Assembly: GCA_964017065.1 (NCBI GenBank)
Contig: OZ024785.1
Coordinates: 14,029,592-14,093,591, forward strand
Direction of reading: 5' to 3'
Length of the DNA: 64,000 nt
DNA from: Haliclona indistincta
Taxonomy: Eukaryota > Porifera > Demospongiae > Haplosclerida > Chalinidae
The notes below the pieces were generated by a model. It was not told where the DNA came from, searched no databases, and saw nothing but the letters and a program-made list of their open reading frames with translations. This document shows, in pieces, positions 61,469-64,000 of the stretch (its first letter is position 1; every line of letters starts with the position of its first letter). A program made the translations under genes and the position numbers.

Positions 61469-64000
61469 ATGGAGTCGATCGCGACGAGATCGTCCTCGTG
61501 TGGAATAGTTATTTGGAAAAGAGAGGATGTTTCCATTTGCGAATGTTCGTCACAGCCTTACAAACATGTTCATTGCCCGTGTGAAAGCTGCGAAGGGAAG
61601 GCTGTCCAGAGAATTACTGAGTACAGACACTGGAAAGCTGCGAGTGACAGCTCGCTGAGTGTTAACAGAGAGCCGGCCTCTACGAGCAATGCCGACGCCC
61701 AAGTCGAGCTCGCCCACACAAATTCAACTGACCGTGACAACAGCTGTACTATCGGTACCAGTAGTTCTAGTACTTGTGCTACTACAGCGCTGTCCACATC
61801 TGATGATCATGACCCGCTTCTTGACCAGCCCGACATCGAACAGGCAACGCCGGACCTTCCCGCCAATGATTCGTCATCAGGAAGCTCTCAGTCGAATCAG
61901 AGTCAAGATCCTAGAGATGTTGTGGTTTGGAGCGTAATGGAGGTTATGAAACTCGTCGATGATACAAATGTGTCAGAGCAAAGATTTGTTGACATCCTTC
62001 ATTTTAGCAAAGAGTCATACAGAAGAGGCTTAGAAAGTCAAGGTGGATCAATTAATGTCTCAGAACATATTGATGCAATGCAGTGGCCGGAGACATATAG
62101 AGATTCGATGAAACTCATTCAAGAGTTTGGGTATCAGTCACCTCAAAAAATGCATGTATGTCTAAGCAGCAGCCATCCTTGGTTATGGGATGTGACATCA
62201 GGAGAGAAAGAGGTATGCCGTTACTGTCATGAGAGAGGTGATATCCCATACTACTATTTGAGCTTGTCTGATAAGGTGTGTTTAATATAATTTTGTAGTA
62301 TACATTATTATTATGCAATTATATGCAGATAAGACGATGGTGTTCTAGTGAGTCTTTCTGTGACAAAATAACTGCTCATTGGAGACAGAAAGATCACTGG
62401 TTTAATAAACCAGAAGGACACTTTCCAAGGAAAGAGATTTGGGACGGCACACGATTTGCTGAGTTATCGTGGTATTTTGACCCTGCAAAAGAATGGATGC
62501 TTCCAGTCAGATGCCCTGGCTGCAAATCAGTAATATCAGCCTCTGACATTGCAAAGCAACAACAACAATCACAGGTTAGGATAGTTTAACCTCAGCATGA
62601 AAGGCACTTGTGAGTTGGATTTCGCTATAACGCCTTCCATGCAGCGTTCATTGTTGCTTCATGTACTTAACATGCAGGATTATATTTCATGTGATGCGTG
62701 CTACCTCGACTTCCATCACGATCCCCAGTATGCCAAAGGTGATCCTCGGAATCTCGTTTTGATAGGTCATTGGGATGGATTTCAACCCTTTCGCTCAACA
62801 GGAAAGCATAGTTGTGGTAAGAAGCAAACTCACTTATATATTCAAGCATGATGAGGCTAAAATTTCACAGGGTCTATTGATTTCACAATTGGGACTATGG
62901 AAAAAGGTGAACGTGCACGAACTAGCGAAGTGTATGTATCTGGGTTTGTACCCAGCTATCTTCTACCAAAAAAGCGGGCACACTCTCTAGATCCCTTTCT
63001 ACATCCCTTGATTTCTGAAATAGAGGACATATTTATCAATGGTATAACTATAATCGTAAAATTAATTATTGTAATAATTATGTTTTGGTATAGGTATTGA
63101 AGTTGACTATGTGAGTACCATTGATGGCTTAGCACCTGGGAAAGCAATTCTGCGATGTATTTTACTCTGCTGGACTGGTGACTATCCTGCACAGTGTGAG
63201 GTAGGAAAATTCATTAAGAATGGAAAACATCCATGTCGACGTGACAAGTTGGAAGGTATGAACATAATGTATAGTTGTAACGTAAGTTTAACGTTTTGTG
63301 AAGTAAGACAACAATTATTTGTTACTATAACTGATTGCGTACATTGTTTGTTGGTGTTTCACGTGGTGTTTTAATTTTCTTCTTAGGAACCCTTCTAGAA
63401 AACAGCAAAAGCTCACATTATTATTTTGGTAATTGCCGATATCATGCAAAGTACCCACCAGAGAAGCGCATTTTAAGTGATAGTGTGAGAGACATGAATT
63501 TTGTTGATGATGAAGATCGTGTGACTGTACGAGCAAAGAAAGCAAAAGAGACAGGATTTACAGGACTGTCAGCTCTACATCGGCTTAACAAGTTGTATGG
63601 CTTTAATGTTTTAGAAAATATGGTGTTTGATGCAATGCACAATGTTCCACTCAACGTAGTGAGCCAACATTTGCATTACTATGCTGAGAAAAGCCTTCTT
63701 CCAAAAGATAAAGTTGAGTTGCGTCTGGACCATGTTCCATGGACAGCAGGTTAGATTTCATAAAATTACTATGCATAATTAATCATGATTATCATTGGAT
63801 ACAGAATTAAAGAGTGGACGAGTTCCCAATGGAATCACACACAGGCTTGGTTTCTGGAAGGCAGAAGAGATGCAAAAGTTTGCTTTTCCTGCGTCAGAGT
63901 ATGTGCTTGGCGGCTTGCTACCTGATGAAGAGTACCACATTTGGGTTCTAGTGGCAAGGCTAACAGAGCTGATTTTTGGAGCTGGTCGGGATGGTTGGAA
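61469..64000 (+). CDS. tnp2/CACTA-like transposase, 5' part (gene leaves window)
   Basis: Exons 61469-62275, 62329-62574, 62678-62816, 62871-63041, 63094-63255, 63387-63749 and 63805-64000+ join with consistent phases. The N-terminal exon has CPCESCEGKAVQRITEYRHW, then a Ser/Thr/Asp-rich stretch. The core reads LIGHWDGFQPFRSTGKHSCG, VSGFVPSYLLPKKRAHSLDP, FLHPLISEIEDIFINGIEVD, ILLCWTGDYPAQCEVGKF (candidate first D) and FDAMHNVPLNVVSQHLHYYA (candidate second D), then VPNGITHRLGFWKAEEMQKF. This order is typical of the tnp2/Transposase_21-related family in EnSpm/CACTA and Plavaka-like elements (assigned by motif). No stop or shift was found up to the window end; the third acid would lie beyond. 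Confidence 0.8.

Larger units (their letters stand above)
57900..64000. mobile_element. Large CACTA-like element with a SAM-domain passenger gene (right end outside window)
   Basis: Left terminus CACAGGAAATTATAAGC at 57900, defined by comparison with the second copy that starts at 24382 in unrelated flanking DNA. Next come a CCCATT-rich palindromic segment (57900-58100), thirteen 99-bp units (58101-59367), a SAM-domain gene on the minus strand (61208-59502), a 260-bp divergent spacer and a tnp2-like transposase gene (61469 onward). Subterminal repeats and a CAC-starting end are features of EnSpm/CACTA elements. That all parts form one element is inference; the right terminus is not in the window. 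Confidence 0.6.

Overview
The window looks like the genome of an early-branching animal, most likely a demosponge (inference). It is AT-rich, and the genes are split by short introns of about 40-190 bp with GT/AG ends. The mobile families are animal-type (Ty3, BEL/Pao, DIRS, Mutator-like, DUF6589-type, tnp2/CACTA-like, IS630/Tc1-like). Host-type domains (F-box plus beta-helix, Death, SAM) occur as single exons or small genes. I see no prokaryotic operons, CRISPR array, rRNA or tRNA. All exon joins were made by eye; where exon phases agree across every junction I say so.

Layout. 0-3.1 kb: a decayed Ty3 RNase H and a P-loop NTPase gene carrying an internal in-frame 165-bp templated duplication. 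3.1-11.4 kb: old repeats, a small acidic two-exon gene, a phase-consistent coiled-coil gene on the minus strand (7759-8985), and a Death-domain exon with an in-frame stop. 11.4-17.4 kb: a 121-bp hairpin MITE, a truncated Mutator-like transposase copy, a PB1-like/low-complexity gene and an F-box/beta-helix gene. 17.9-22.3 kb: a complete young Ty3 element with 232-bp LTRs that I read as identical and a 5-bp target duplication. 22.3-28.1 kb: a DIRS RT scrap, one end of a CACTA-like element with a 99-bp satellite, and a seven-exon gene with a PD-(D/E)XK-like motif. 28.8-31.2 kb: an intact Mutator-like transposase. 31.7-33.8 kb: a decayed DUF6589-type transposase gene. 33.8-43 kb: two large foldback elements, non-LTR endonuclease remnants and simple repeats. 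43-47.4 kb: AT-rich and apparently gene-poor. 47.4-52 kb: a BEL/Pao 3' end, a 307-aa PB1-like gene and a frameshifted IS630/Tc1-type transposase.

The two most notable units lie at the right. (1) A 5,550-bp DNA transposon (52142-57691) has perfect 78-bp terminal inverted repeats and a 9-bp target duplication. It carries a RecQ-like helicase gene and a 987-aa, seven-exon DUF6589-type transposase gene facing each other tail to tail, with a MITE nested in one intron. (2) From 57900 to beyond the window end lies what I infer to be one large CACTA-like element. It has a CACAG terminus, CCCATT-rich subterminal DNA, thirteen 99-bp satellite units, a complete 382-aa SAM-domain gene with triplicated exons, a shared divergent promoter, and a tnp2-like transposase gene that runs off the end. 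A partial copy of the same left end at 24382-25287 shows that the satellite and the SAM-gene 3' end travel together.
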